Shown: positions 32,794 to 44,285 of the stretch, piece after piece
Layout: each line of letters opens with the position of its first letter
Numbering within the stretch: the first letter of the stretch is position 1
Origin: Kryptolebias marmoratus
Lineage: Eukaryota; Chordata; Actinopteri; Cyprinodontiformes; Rivulidae
Assembly: GCF_001649575.2 (NCBI RefSeq)
Contig: NC_051443.1
Span: forward strand, 5,771,132 to 5,835,131
Length of the DNA: 64,000 nucleotides
Direction: 5' to 3'
Notes under the pieces: generated by a model
Told to the model about the DNA's origin: nothing
The model's database searches: none
The model's input: the letters and a program-made list of their open reading frames with translations, nothing else
Program-made: the position numbers and the translations under genes

Positions 32794-32967
32794 ATTCTAC
32801 CATGTCTGTTTTTGGATTGTAGGAGGAAACTGGAGGACCTGGATAAACCTACACATGCACAGGGAGAACATAAAAAGGACTCAGAAAGGACCCATTTGGG
32901 AGTCAAATCCAGGACCTTCTAACTGCAAGACAACAGTATGAACCATCTGCTCCACCATGCAGCCTGA
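32794..32967 (-). repeat. tRNA-derived SINE, head-side part (split by hAT element)
   Basis: ccatgtctgtttttggattg, aggaggaaactggag, acacatgcacagggagaaca and ccaggaccttctaactgc run in the inverted order of the SINE. It ends at the degenerate tRNA-like head (caccatgcagcc). Confidence 0.75.
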
Positions 32968-32999
32968 ATCCTGTAATTAGACAGTGTTATATACTAACA

Positions 33000-33960
33000 T
33001 AATAATTATAATTTATTTTAATTGAACAAAAACTAATTGTAAAATTCTGTGAATATTTTAAATTTAAAGTAAGTCACTGTTGTCAGTATTTTACGCTTGA
33101 GGTTTGTCGCACTTTAGGTCCCCAAAGTGTAAGGATTTTGTCTATGAGTTAGAAAAACACTAGAGTTTTATTATTTTAAATAAAGCACTTAGTTGAGCTT
33201 GAGTCATTTTGCATTCCTATTATGAAGCTGCAGTCATTCAGAGATTGTTTCCAGAAGGCTTGGCTTTTCTTCAGTGTAACAGGGAGTCATTATTATTGAT
33301 GACTCGACAGCCACTAAACATCAGCAAAAGGTAAACTGACAGTTATCTGAAGTGCAGTATTTACCCCACTGATGTGATTGCAAGATGAATGACAATTAGA
33401 TCTAGCAGGGGAAGCAGAGAAGGCAGCAGCTGACAGAAGAATGCAGAGTTTAAAAGAGATAGATTCACAGAAGAGTGGCCACTCACCCCTAATGTGAAAA
33501 CTGGGGGCTTCTTAATTGAAAGGAAAGCGAGTGACTTCATTCTGAATATAAAAAAAAATTCCTGTCAAAAGCAGCCTTACCGCAAAAGCTTCCACAGATC
33601 ACTCATACTCAATTCCTCAGTATTTTTATAATAACCCCCTACCCCTCCTTTTTATACACATTGGATCTGAGAAAATAAGCTCTTATAATTAGATATCTCA
33701 GACACTGACACAATTAAGGTGTGAATACAGGCGGGAAGCCCATATGAGTGTGCCATCAGAGTACTTCTTATCTCATTCAAAGTTAGAAAAAAGGAGGCTT
33801 CCTCTGAATCTTTTCATCCCTTCGATTTAATGTGTCAAAAAGACCTTCCATCATCCCAGAACTACTGAGGCTTACTGAATATACAATCTGTCTTACTAGA
33901 AAAAGATACAACATAAATATACTTTTGTTACTAATTAACATTGTCTGAATGCTGACACGT
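33000..33960. other. Repeat-free stretch, possible conserved non-coding DNA
   Basis: Unique, moderately mixed sequence. The 33300-33450 and 33690-33780 parts have the texture of conserved non-coding elements (for example cagttatctgaagtgcagta, acacaattaaggtgtgaata). No coding signal. This is inference only. Confidence 0.25.
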
Positions 33961-33964
33961 TTAG

Positions 33965-34405
33965 TGCCAAGGGCAGTAATGATTTTGCTTTTGTGTGTGT
34001 TTGCCTGTCTGTTAGCAAAATATATCATGAACTACTGGATGTAATTTATTGAAACTCTTAGTAAGTCATTAAAGTCTACAGCTGATTGACTTTTGGAGTC
34101 AGTCCAATTTAAAATGGCTGTCACAGCTAATCAACCTCAGCCATCATAGAAATGGCTATAACTCAGTCAATTTTACAGATGTAGAGATAAAGTTGGATGT
34201 GGTAGTAGCTGAAAGTCATCCTCAGCACTTTCTCTGAGTGCTAACACATCTTTTGCGATCTTGTAATATTTCATTAGGTTGCACACATACAAGGTTTGAC
34301 CAAAATGGTTATAACTCTGTCCCTTTTCATCATAGTTTAAAACTCTGGAATAAAAGAAGCAGGTTATATACATTCCTTCAAGGAGTGCTAGGCTTTTAGT
34401 TATGA
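33965..34405 (+). repeat. DR dispersed repeat, copy 8 (near complete)
   Basis: It contains gttagcaaaatatatcatga, gattgacttttggagtcagt, aaaatggctgtcacagctaa, ggtagtagctgaaagtcatc and the end hairpin cattccttcaaggagtgct followed by aggcttttag. Confidence 0.85.
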
Positions 34406-34576
34406 TTATGAAGTTTTCCCACACTGCTCCTTCAGTGACCACATCAATAAAGGACTTTTTACACTGTTTATTCTGCAAAAACCTTGAAGAAAGTAAACAG
34501 ATATGTACCTGTAATCACTTATAAATAATAAATGTTGTTCTTTTAGCAGTGTTTGTATTTTATCCAAGAAGCAGAA

Positions 34577-34598
34577 GGGTGGTGGGGGGGGGGGGGAA
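34577..34598. repeat. G-run
   Basis: About 18 G broken by a T. Its length is probably unstable. Confidence 0.85.
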
Positions 34599-35249
34599 AG
34601 ATAAATTGAGCAAAGAATAATTTACAATCTAATATTTTTTCCAGTTTACAGTAGTTTGATGGTGGCAAATATTGATTTTGCTGCAACCTGATTGATAGTT
34701 TAAACAAAGCCAAATGGTCTTTATTCCAAGGAAACACAAATACACTTGCCCCTTTTTGTACAATTCGTGACAATCACCTCCCAGCTGGTTACTTTTCTGT
34801 ACTAAATGTCTCAAACCAAACATCAGTTAGGATGTTTGGCGTGTAAAACATGTTCAGTGACAAAATATTTCTTTGAATCATTACTACAGCTGTGTTTTAT
34901 TTTTAACCGCACTGAGTAAAAGTTAATTTTTAAAGATAAACTCATCACTATTCTTTTGTGATATTAGAGTTCACATGCTCAATGCTTCAGACCCTCTTAT
35001 TTATTTTTTCATAATTATGTTTCAGAACATTCAATGGATAAGTTCCTGCCTGCAGGGAGGTCATTATTGCACCTGGATTTATTTTTTAGCTATGATGTGC
35101 TACGTACAGAATGTCGTGCTGGGATCATAAGAAAGACAGCTCCAGGTCACACACTTATTGTTTTTGATAAGTGTTTAATAATTATAAATATTTGTTATAA
35201 AGATGGGCACAAAGAAATGAAGCAGAGTTTGAGCTTGTGTAGAGTTGGT

Positions 35250-36605
35250 GCCTCTGCATACATACATGTAAGTGTAAGTAGGGTTGTTCTTGTATGTGTC
35301 CACAAGCTTCTTGCAAGAAAAAAAAAAGCATCCTTCCAGACAAGTATAAATTGAGGCAAAGTCTTTGGTCATTCACAATTTGCTGTCATCATGGCAAAGA
35401 AGAAGGAGCTCAGTGAGGACTTACGACAACGTCTTGTGAATGCCCATGCTGAAGGAAAGGGTTACAAGGCCATTTCAGAGCGGTTTGATGTCCCTGTGGC
35501 AACTGTTTAGAGCATCATCAACAAGTACAAGAGATTCAACATCGTTAGAAATCTCAGTGGCCGTGGCAGGAAGCATAAAGTGTCCCCTAAACTTGCCAGG
35601 AAAATCTGCCGAGAGGTTAACAACAACCCCCGGACCACAACCAAGGCCCTACTTGAAACGCTTGACCAGGCAGGGTTGAAGGTGTCACGATCCACCATCG
35701 AGCGAGTCTTGCACAGGGGAGGTCTCCATGGACGTAGACCTCGGAAAACCCCAATGCTTAGGAAGAACCATGTGAAGGCTCGCCTGGCCTTTGCTAAATG
35801 GTCATCTGACGCATGATTCCAGCTTTTGGTCAACCATCCTGTGGTCTGATGAGACGAAGTTGGAGTTGTTTGGCCATATGGATGTTGCCTTTGTCTGGAG
35901 GAAGAAAGGAGAAGCACACAAGCCAAAGAACACTGTGCCCACAGTCAAGCACAGTTGTGGAAACATTATGCTATGGGGATGCTTCTCTTCCAGTGGCACA
36001 GGTAACCTTGTCAAGGTCCAGGGACGTATGAAAAAGGAGGATTAAATTAGGATCCTTGATGAAAATGTTAAGGAATCTGCAGAGAAACTTCAGCTTGGCC
36101 ACAACTGGATCTACCAGCAGGACAATGATCCTAAACACACTGCCAAGGTAGTGAAGGAGTGGTTCAGGGACAATGGTGTAAGCATTCTAGAATGGCCAAG
36201 TCAGAGCCCTGACCTCAATCCGATTGAGAACTTGTGGCGAGTCTTGAAGGCCAGAGTGATGGCAAGGAAGAGTGGGCCAACATCCCACAGGAGACATGCA
36301 AGAAGCTTGTGGACACATACAAGAATCGTCTCGAAGCAGTCATAAAAAACAAAGGCTACACTATTGACTATTAAAGAAAGACATTGGACCAGGGTATGAA
36401 TAATTTTGAACATGGCTTTTTTGTAAATTAATTTATTATATACTCATCAAACGAAAAAGTTTCTTGAATTATGTTTTGATGTCACTCTCTAAGTTGTTGT
36501 TCATTTAGCAATCATAGACAAACTTGGAAAAAGCATTAATTTCTTCACAAAAATAAAGAATATCACAAAAATGAACAGGGGTATGAATAATTTTGAGGAC
36601 AACTG
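35250..36605 (+). mobile_element. Tc1-like DNA transposon, left end lost
   Basis: The right end is intact: gaataattttgaggacaact ends at 36605 beside TA (36606-36607). An inner copy of the same motif lies at 36393-36411 (gggtatgaataattttgaac), giving the IR/DR-type double repeat of this Tc1 group. The matching left terminus was not found upstream of the ORF, so the left limit is approximate and the copy is probably truncated. Confidence 0.8.
35391..36374 (+). pseudogene. Tc1-like transposase (DD34E), inactivated
   Basis: It starts MAKKKELSEDLRQRLVNAHA at 35391. The N-terminal paired-like helix-turn-helix region follows, then GRGRKHKVSPKLARKI, and the DDE domain with the first D in ILWSDETKLELFG, the second in [11 protein letters not shown] and E in [10 protein letters not shown]. 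There are 34 residues between the second D and E. The C-terminus reads [13 protein letters not shown]. Lesions are TAG 35508-35510, a frameshift near 35800, TAA 36043-36045 and a frameshift near 36262. Length once joined would be about 330 residues, normal for Tc1 transposases. It would catalyse cut-and-paste at TA, but this copy is dead. Confidence 0.9.
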
Positions 36606-36607
36606 TA

Positions 36608-38705
36608 TGTGAATTGTAATTAAGATGCACAGTTGCAGCAGCTTGTGCGTCTCTACTTTGGTGTATTTTAATTTGGTATGTTTTCAGTGTTTTTGATTGC
36701 ACTTTCATATTTGCAGACCTAGTATATGTTCAATAAGAACAGACACTGGGTTACACTTAGGGTGACCAAATGTCCCACATTGTGTGGGACTGCACAACAT
36801 GTTTTGTCCCTTTTATTTGTCCCACAAATAGAGATAATGTCCTGTATTTTTGCAGGTTTTTTCAGTATTAGTCAGCATTGCTTACTTATAGGCCTAAACA
36901 GGTTAATACAAATTATTATCTTGAATAATACAAAAACAGAAGTTATCCATGTCCAATAGTTCGATCCAGCTCAAAAATCACATGAACAGGCCAGCTGATC
37001 CATGCGCTCGTGTTGACTGATCTGTCCGCAGCAGGTGATTCAAAAATACTACTTGTGCAGTTTGGAATGTGTACATTTTAAAAGCAGTTTATGCATTTCT
37101 GAATCCAGTACTATGCATACAAATCTTTTTGTATGCTTTTGTGAATACTTTTGAGACTAATTTATTTCCCTAATGAAACATCAACCACTGTGTACAAAAT
37201 GGTTGTGAATTTGTGCAAAATGACAGCTGTTGGGTACAAAGTGCAGATACGATTTGGCAGAAGGACAAAGCAAGACATCCCAAAATAAACACGCATTCTG
37301 GCTGACAGCTGGTTGCTTCAAAATTTAGAATTTTGGACAGTTTTTAAAAAGCAGCAACATTAAAATACAATCTTGTTAAGATGCTTCCTAACTGAAATGT
37401 TTGAGTTTGATTTGGATTCTAAAACTTTATAGCAAGCGTAACAAAACATAAGGATGTATCATTACTAAAGTATCTGAATATTATTAATACACTGTTCAAA
37501 GAGAAAACAATTTCCAGACAGCATAAATGGCATCTTTCAGTACCTACAGGCATTCTCTACTATTTTAAAACAAATCAAGATAATTGGCAAAAAGCAATTC
37601 TTAAGGGGATTTGCACACATTTTTACCACAGATGTATTGTGGGATTTCAGCCTGTGGCAGCTGAATGTGGTGAGGAAAAAATGCCACAGCTGGGATTTTT
37701 ACCACACACTCAGCCAAAATAGTGATAATAGAGTCTTTGATCAGGTAACAGAGACTTGATTCAGCTTGTATTCAGTGAAAAGAAGCACATGTCCATCTGG
37801 TCAAAATCCTTGAACAGTTCTGCATAAAAACACATCCTTGTACATTATCTTTTTTTTATAACAGTTTATTTCATTAGTTACTTTTCAACAGCCCCCTTAA
37901 AATGTCTCAATGCAGCATGTTTGAGGAAAAGAGAAGTGAAGCTGAGTTGAATGGGTACCTTAGGTCACTGTGACTCAAATGGCTGAAAATCATTAACAGC
38001 TTTAAGCTGGAGCTGTATTACTGCTCAGCTCCTTGTGCTCCTGTTATCAAGCTTTAATCAGCAGCTCACAGGGCAGATAATAATTATATGATAATGCACC
38101 AAATACTCATAATTCCTAAAATGTTTAAAACAGCTACAATAGACAAGCTGGCAAAATGGGCTCCAAACTCAGAACCTATTCTGACTCACAGCAGTGTTTG
38201 GTGAGTTCTTTAGAAAACCTTGTTGGCAGGTTTCCTGCTGGACATAAAGATGAAAAGATGGTTCGTAGTATTCTTTTTGGAGAATAAGGCTCCTGAAGGT
38301 TTTCTCTTTTAATACATTTTTAGAAGATCATTTTCCTCTTGGCTGATATCTCCTGCAATACCACAAAAACAGTTGTACAATGAGTGTAATTTTTTTAGAT
38401 TTTTGCTGCTCTGTTACATCATCAGCGACCAGTAAAAGGCCCACTGCTGCACTCACACTGACACATCACTTCATATAACCACAACCATATTTACTGCATG
38501 AATCATGTCTTTGATTAAAAAGTCTTCTTGTAGTGTTTTCATAGTGGTCACTCTGAAGCAACTTTTCTCCAGGTTTTCACAAGGTTTTGTCAGGTTTTTA
38601 TTTATTTACTTACTTTTGGGGTAGAGTGTGTGTTTGTGTGTGGTGGTGATAGTGGGGGGCTTATGTCTTTTACTCATCATTAATTTACTGATCTTTTACT
38701 ATTCA
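36608..38705. other. Mostly unassigned sequence
   Basis: A possible MITE start (ttagggtgaccaaatgtccc) lies at 36759-36778, but no inverted partner was found downstream. The rest is AT-rich with no recognised repeat or gene. Confidence 0.4.
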
Positions 38706-38714
38706 CTATTTTTA

Positions 38715-38945
38715 TTATCACTCTCTGCCAAAAGGTGAAAGATAGGTGATAATGTTCTTGCTTTTGTGTGTGATTGGGGGGCTGCATTCGTGCAATTATA
38801 GCATAAATCCCATGAGCCACTGGATGGATAAAACACTCAGCAGATGATTACTGGAAGTAGCCTACCTCTATGATTGATTAATTTTTGGAGTCGACATGGT
38901 ATACGCAATGTATACTTTGAGCGCTGAACATTGTGTAGCATCTTT
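38715..38945 (+). repeat. DR dispersed repeat, copy 9, left part (interrupted)
   Basis: It opens with attatcactctctgccaaaa and the paired aggtgataatg (5' subterminal palindrome), then a decayed core (aaatcccatgagccactgga) and attgtgtagcatcttt, where the TIR element is inserted. Confidence 0.8.
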
Positions 38946-39798
38946 CAGTCCCTCCAGGATTTCGCAATGTTGCGATCGCAACTATTAATGCAAAATCAAG
39001 CAAACCCCGCAAAATCGCAACTTTTTGCAACTTTGCCCAAAACACTGCAACTTTAACCAAAATAACGCCAAATAACTCACGAAGAAGAGACATGACGTCA
39101 CTTCCTGTTAACATCAGAATGACGATAGCATGCAGGAGCAGCAACCAAAGCCAAAATGTGCACTAATGCTTCACATTTCAGCAAAGGACCGCGCAAAACA
39201 CCGCAGTGAAATAAGTTGTAAGTTGGATATTGAATATTCGCGCTCTGCGGAGTTAGCAGCATCTAGCTCTCGGCTAACCTGAAACATGAAGTGAACCACC
39301 GCGCGTGAGAGAAGGGCACAGTGGCGTAGTGGTTAGAGCTGTTGCCTCCCAGCAAGAAGGTTGCAGGATCGCTTCCTGACCTGGGGCCTTTCTGGGTGGA
39401 GTTTGCATGTTCTCCCTGTGCACATGTGGGTTTACTCCGGTTTCCTCCCACAGATCAAAAACATGCATGTAAGGTTAATTGATGACTCTAAAATTGTCCC
39501 TAGGTGTGAGTGAGAGTGTGAATGGTCATTTGTCTCTGTGCGGCCCTGTGATGGACTTGCGACCTGTCCAGGGTGTCCCCCGCCTCTCGCACAGTGACTG
39601 CTGGGGATAGGCGCCAGCTCCCCACGACCTGGAATGGAGAAGTGGGTAAAGAAAATGGATGGATGGATATTAGAAGTTATGTTTTTTATTGATTTTAGTA
39701 AAAAAAAAAATCGCAACTTTTAGGAAAATGCCCCGCGAAATCAGGCATTTTAGCCCGCAACAATCACAAAAAATGCCAGCGAAATCCTGGAGGGACTG
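38946..39798. mobile_element. TIR element of 853 bp with 6-bp TSD, carrying a SINE
   Basis: Perfect 20-bp terminal inverted repeats: CAGTCCCTCCAGGATTTCGC on the left and its exact complement on the right (39779-39798). It is flanked by atcttt at 38940-38945 and 39799-39804. DR copies without the insertion (for example gacatctttgcttaaaat near 9715) read straight across, confirming the 6-bp duplication. The interior has repeated cgcaact/ccgcaa motifs and no transposase. Without the SINE it is about 490 bp, a MITE. Six bp does not fit hAT, Tc1, Harbinger or piggyBac. Confidence 0.85.
39315..39671 (+). repeat. Complete tRNA-derived SINE with (ATGG)n tail
   Basis: The head has an A-box-like stretch (gtggcgtagtggttagagct) and a B-box-like ggttgcaggatcgcttcc, as expected for internal RNA polymerase III promoters. 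The body has the conserved ttgcatgttctccctgtg, tttcctcccacagatc and tgtgatggacttgcgacctg blocks. The 3' end is aatggatggatggat, the same tail style as Rex3, suggesting mobilisation by an RTE-type LINE. A weak 5-bp agaag flanks both ends. Confidence 0.8.
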
Positions 39799-40000
39799 AT
39801 CTTTGCATTAACTGTTTGTGTCAATCCTGTCTGTCTGTTCACATATATCTCATGAATCACTGAATATTTTAATGAAACTCAGAAAGTAATCACTGGATGT
39901 ACATTTACAGTTGATTAACCTTTGGAGTCAGGCTAATTCAAGATGGCTGTCACAGCTAATCAATCTTAGCCAACACAAAATTGGCTATAACCTTTCTTGT
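39799..40000 (+). repeat. DR dispersed repeat, copy 9, right part
   Basis: It resumes with atctttgcattaactg, a second core (catatatctcatgaatcact), cactggatgtacatttacag, caagatggctgtcacagcta and ggctataacct, where it is cut by a LINE 3' end. Confidence 0.8.
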
Positions 40001-40004
40001 CCTC

Positions 40005-40285
40005 TCAAACCTCTTAAACAAAGCAGATGGCCGCCCATCCTGAGCATGGCTCTGCTGGAGGTTTTGTCCTGTTAAAAAGGAGTCATTCTTTTCCACTGTT
40101 GCCAATGGGTTTATTAAAGATAGGAGATTGCTAAGACGTGAAGATTCAACGCAATCTGCATGCTTCCATAGATAGATAAATTTTACTAATTGTCATTTTA
40201 TAATGTATGTGAATATTTTTGTGCAATGCCCTAAAATGACTTGTCATTTGAATTGGTGCTATATAAACTAAATTGAAGAACTGAC
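40005..40285 (+). repeat. LINE 3' end (L2/Rex1-type)
   Basis: agatggccgcccatcctgag, tggctctgctggaggttttg, tcctgttaaaaaggagtcat and the tail gaattggtgctatataaact followed by aaattgaa are the hallmark 3' untranslated segment of a common fish LINE. It is 5' truncated. Confidence 0.75.
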
Positions 40286-42015
40286 TCACCCTCTATAATG
40301 CATAATGAGGAGCCCACAACATACCTAATATTGTAGATGTCTGTAGACCTGATTAAGACCTTACATAGGCAATCCAATTTCAAGCTGATGTTTTTCATAG
40401 TTGTCATAGCAGTTGTCATCAAATGTAAAGGAGACCTTAAACTACTGGTCTCTGACCAGTGAATCATTCAGGCAGAAAAAAGCTCCTGAATTCAAGAAAT
40501 GAACTAGAGTTTTGTCAACACATAAATGAAAACTGAACAAAGAATGAATTTTAAACATCTAAACTTTAGTTGTTTTGTTACTAGCAGTTCATCTAAAACA
40601 TATTTAGTTCCAGTTTCTTTATTTGACTCTGTAAACATACCCTTAACATCTACATGAGGTACAAAAAAAAAAGAATTTTAGTTCCAACGAGGTTGAAGGA
40701 GCTCTTCACTGAAAAGTAGACATACAATCGATGATTGACTGAAGGATCTCTCAGGTCCTGCATTCTGGTCTTTTGCTGGATTTGTTCCTTTTAGATACTG
40801 TTCATCTACTGGAGTTATTTTTTTAATGCCCAACAATACTTATTTTGTTTTAAACCTGTCAAGTTCCCTCAATATTTTTAAGGACATGCAGCACACAATG
40901 CTGCCAAGTTTTCAGCTGATGGCTTTTTGGAAATCACATAATTTGTGCAAAAGTACAATTTTATGCCTTTCAAACTGTCATCTTTGCCTTTTTATGTAGC
41001 TGCCATGCAGAAATTGGAACAGATTATGTATTTTTAAGTCACACCGCTAGTAATGAAGTACCTAAAAATACAATTTTAACCTGCATCTTTGCTTGATTGA
41101 TATTGACGGACACAACCCTGGTTCATTATTTGCATCTGAGTGATTTTAAATTTTAAAGGATTCTCTGGTCAGTGTTAAGTGACATAAAAAAAACATTTCT
41201 CCTAAAACTGGTCAGGTAAGGTACAAGGACTGGGCTGAAAATAATGTTTTTTTAAACCTATCAATATTTGACCTTAAAAAACATTTATAAATCTTGAAGC
41301 ACTGTTGCTCAGGATAGCTTAAAAAATTACAAGAACATTTGATCCAAACATGGGTTGAGGCTGTTGCAAAATGCTGTATGAACTTTTTTTCACTTTGCAA
41401 CATTGAAAAAATGAAGTAAACATTTAGTTCAAACAAGTTTTTGCTGAAACGCTTCCACCATCTATTGTCGTGAAAAAACATCTTTATAAAGTGGATGTTC
41501 AGTGATATACCTTTTTAGATGAAAAATGTTGCCAGATTTTAGGATTACCAGATTTTAGTTTTATTTTTACAGTTTTTATGGAGCACATTAAAATTTGGAT
41601 ATTGCAAGACCTCAAAAAGAATAAAACAGATCAAAAATGACAAACAAAACGTTGCTAAGAATTTCAAGTGGTTACTGCTACTAATAGTGTTGTTGGAGTA
41701 TATGAGTAACAACAAGGTAAAGAAGGTAAGGTAAAGAAAATGAATGGATGAATTATTTGTAACACATGACCACAACCATTTAGACAGATGATCATAATTC
41801 TGAGGCCAAGATGGCCTAATACAAGGCCTATTGTGGGCAAAGAAAAAGTCTTAGATCTTTAAATTCAGCTCATGAAAAATGAGAGCAAAACAAAAAGTGT
41901 TGCGTTCATATTCTTGTTCAATGTATCTGCAAATATGGCAAACATAGTATATTGATGTCTTTATACCAATCTGCCAAAAAAAATAAGGCAGGGGTACCAT
42001 ATTGCATAATTCAAG
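40286..42015. other. Unassigned AT-rich sequence
   Basis: No recognised gene or repeat. Near 41735 a gaaaatgaatggatgaat could be a stray SINE/RTE tail. Confidence 0.4.
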
Positions 42016-42436
42016 TCTTGGTCATGAGCTTTGGGTGGTGACCGAAAGAGCGAGATCGTAAATACAAGTGGCTGAAATGAGTTTTCTCCGCAGGGTGTCT
42101 GGGCTCTCCCTTAGAGATAGGGTGAGAAGCTCGGTCATCCGGGAGGGACAGAGTAGAGCCGCTGCTTCTCCACATCGAGAGGAGTCAGTTGAGGTGGCTC
42201 AGGTATCTGATTAGGATGCCTACTGGACGCCATTCATGGGCACGTCCCACCGGGAGGAGGCCCAGAGAAAGACCCAGGACACGCTGGAGGGACTATGTTT
42301 CTCGGCTGGCCTGGGATTCCCCCGGAGGAGCTGGCCCAAGTGGCTGGGGAGAGGGAAGTCTGGGTCTCCCTTCTTAGGCTGCTACCCCCGCGACCCGATC
42401 CCGAATAAACGGAAGCAGATGAATAGATGGATGGAT
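42016..42436 (+). pseudogene. Rex3: Rex3 3' fragment (5'-truncated copy)
   Basis: In plus orientation it encodes the C-terminal end of Rex3. catgagctttgggtggtgac is followed by the reading MSFLRRVSGLSLRDRVRSSV, a frameshift, then PTGRRPRERPRTRWRDYVSR, which is collinear with the C-terminus of the copy at 17.9 kb. It ends with cggaagcagatgaatagatgg and an atgg tail at 42436. The stretch 42016-42200 covers sequence hidden by the N gap in the first copy. Typical 5'-truncated, dead LINE insertion. Confidence 0.88.
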
Positions 42437-42629
42437 CAAAAAGTAATATTTTCAGAGTGTATGTTTCATCTTTAAGGACTGTGTTTTCAGTTGCAAAAGG
42501 TGACTTTGAAAGTTGTTGAACATACAGAGAAGGAGAGACAGAATAGTTTCCTTAGATCATCCTGTTTATTGAATTGCAGGTTGTGTCACTTCCATTACAC
42601 CAATTTGTTTTCCATTCCTATTTTCCTGG

Positions 42630-42930
42630 TCAGGTTCGAAGAGAGGGGTGGGAGCCAGAGCCTAAACCAGCTGCCATCAGGCAGGAGGCAGGCTACACCA
42701 TGGTCACACAGCCAGTTCATCACAGGGCAAACACAGGAACATGAACCCAAGTCACACACTCACTGGTCAGTTTAGAACCATAAATGATCCCAACATGTCT
42801 ACATTCTGTGGCTGGAACCTGGAGTATCTGCAGAAATCCAGACAGGCACAGAAAATGCAAACTCCACACAAATGGGTCACCACGTCCAGCCATCATGCAA
42901 CATCCCAAACCACCAAACCACCATGCAGCT
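42630..42930 (-). repeat. tRNA-derived SINE, decayed near-complete copy
   Basis: Inverted SINE order: agttcatcacagggcaaaca, tcacacactcactggtcagt, acatgtctacattctgtggc, tggaacctggagtatctgca, gacaggcacag, atgcaaactccacacaaatg. The tRNA-like head lies at the right end (ccaccatgcag). It lies about 200 bp from a Rex3 fragment. Confidence 0.7.
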
Positions 42931-43162
42931 CATCACTGAACAGGGTCAGAATAGATTTATGTGAAAACAAAAATATTCTGCTAAATTATAAAAAGTTGAA
43001 AAATTAAACATCATTTCAGTTACACTTGGAGTGCTGCACTTTTGAACATCTTTGTTGATTTTTGACATTTCTGTTTTTGCACTTCAGACCAAAACAAAAA
43101 GGATCATGTGCATCCAAAGTCCACTGAAGTAAGTACCGAACCAAAAAAATTGCAAATAAAAA

Positions 43163-43565
43163 ATATTAAAGGTCTAGGATTTGTTGAAGGAATGCATATC
43201 TCCCTTTGCCTTTTATTCAAGAGATTTAGGCCTAGATTATTTTGTGTTGAGAAATGTTAGCATTTAGAGCATACATTAAGAATCAATCTCAGCTACTAAA
43301 ATACCAAATTGTAGCTTAGAATTGGATGAGTTATGGCCATATTTCTGTTTGCTAAGATTGCTTTACTGTTGCAGAAATCTTGAATCAGGTTGGCTCCAAA
43401 AGTCAGCTGGTTGTACATGTCTATCCAATGATTACTTTCTGAAAGTTTCATTAAAATCCATTCACTGGTTTATGAGATATTTTGCTAATAGTACATGCAA
43501 ATGAAAATGCATACACCTAGACACAAAGATAAGGGCAAAAACATTATTGCTCCGTTTTTGCATTT
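43163..43565 (-). repeat. DR dispersed repeat, copy 10
   Basis: Reverse copy from the end motif ttaaaggtctaggatttgtt and gaaggaatgcatatct to tttgctaatagta and gggcaaaaacattattgctc. Confidence 0.8.
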
Positions 43566-43894
43566 GGCGACTTGAAATTACAGTGAGTCAAACTGCACAC
43601 CAAATAGAGCTCCTTTCTACAGTTTATTGATAAGACTCTTCAGGCAACTGCCATTCTTTTTTAAACAAAGTAACAAACACTTTTGGTCCAATGTTGCCAT
43701 TTTTAAATACCCACAATACATGCAGGTGACCAACTCACCTGTATGAAGAAATTGTTGAAAAAATATATAAAATCATCTATAAAGTCCTTAGTAAAGTAAA
43801 AATACATAAAAATACAACTCATATCCAAGCAATATTAAAATATGCAAAATGTTAACAAAAACACAACAAGGTGTATAGTATAATTGTATATAAA

Positions 43895-44285
43895 AAAAAG
43901 TTGCATTCCTTGGCAAAATACATACTGCCCATCACGTTGCACAGCAAAATATAAAGAAAGATCTGAAGTGATCTGTTAGCACTTGGAACATAGGTTGGGG
44001 ATAATTCTCAGCTACTACCACAGCTAATTGTAGCTCAACATCTGTGAAATTGTCTAAGTTGTCATCATTTTTATGTTTGCTACGTCTGATTAACTGTGGT
44101 GGTCATCTTGAATTGGACTGACTTCAAAAGTAAATCAGTTATAAATGTGCATCCAATTATCACTTTCTAAGAGTTGGATTGAAGTCCCTCCATGGGTAAT
44201 GAGATATTTTGCTAACACAACAGACAAACAAATACATGCACACAGATACAGCCAGTTACATGACTGTCCAACACCATTACTGTCC
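43895..44285 (-). repeat. DR dispersed repeat, copy 11
   Basis: It includes attccttggcaaaatacata, gttggggataattctcagct, ggtggtcatcttgaattgga and gagatattttgctaacacaa. Confidence 0.8.

Noticed and set aside
36759..36960. MITE start with a tagggtgaccaaatgtccc terminus
   Set aside because: The left end resembles known fish terminal repeats, but no inverted partner or TSD was found downstream.
39315..39385. tRNA gene-like sequence
   Set aside because: The A- and B-box-like motifs belong to the head of a SINE. The cloverleaf is not intact and SINE body and tail follow.
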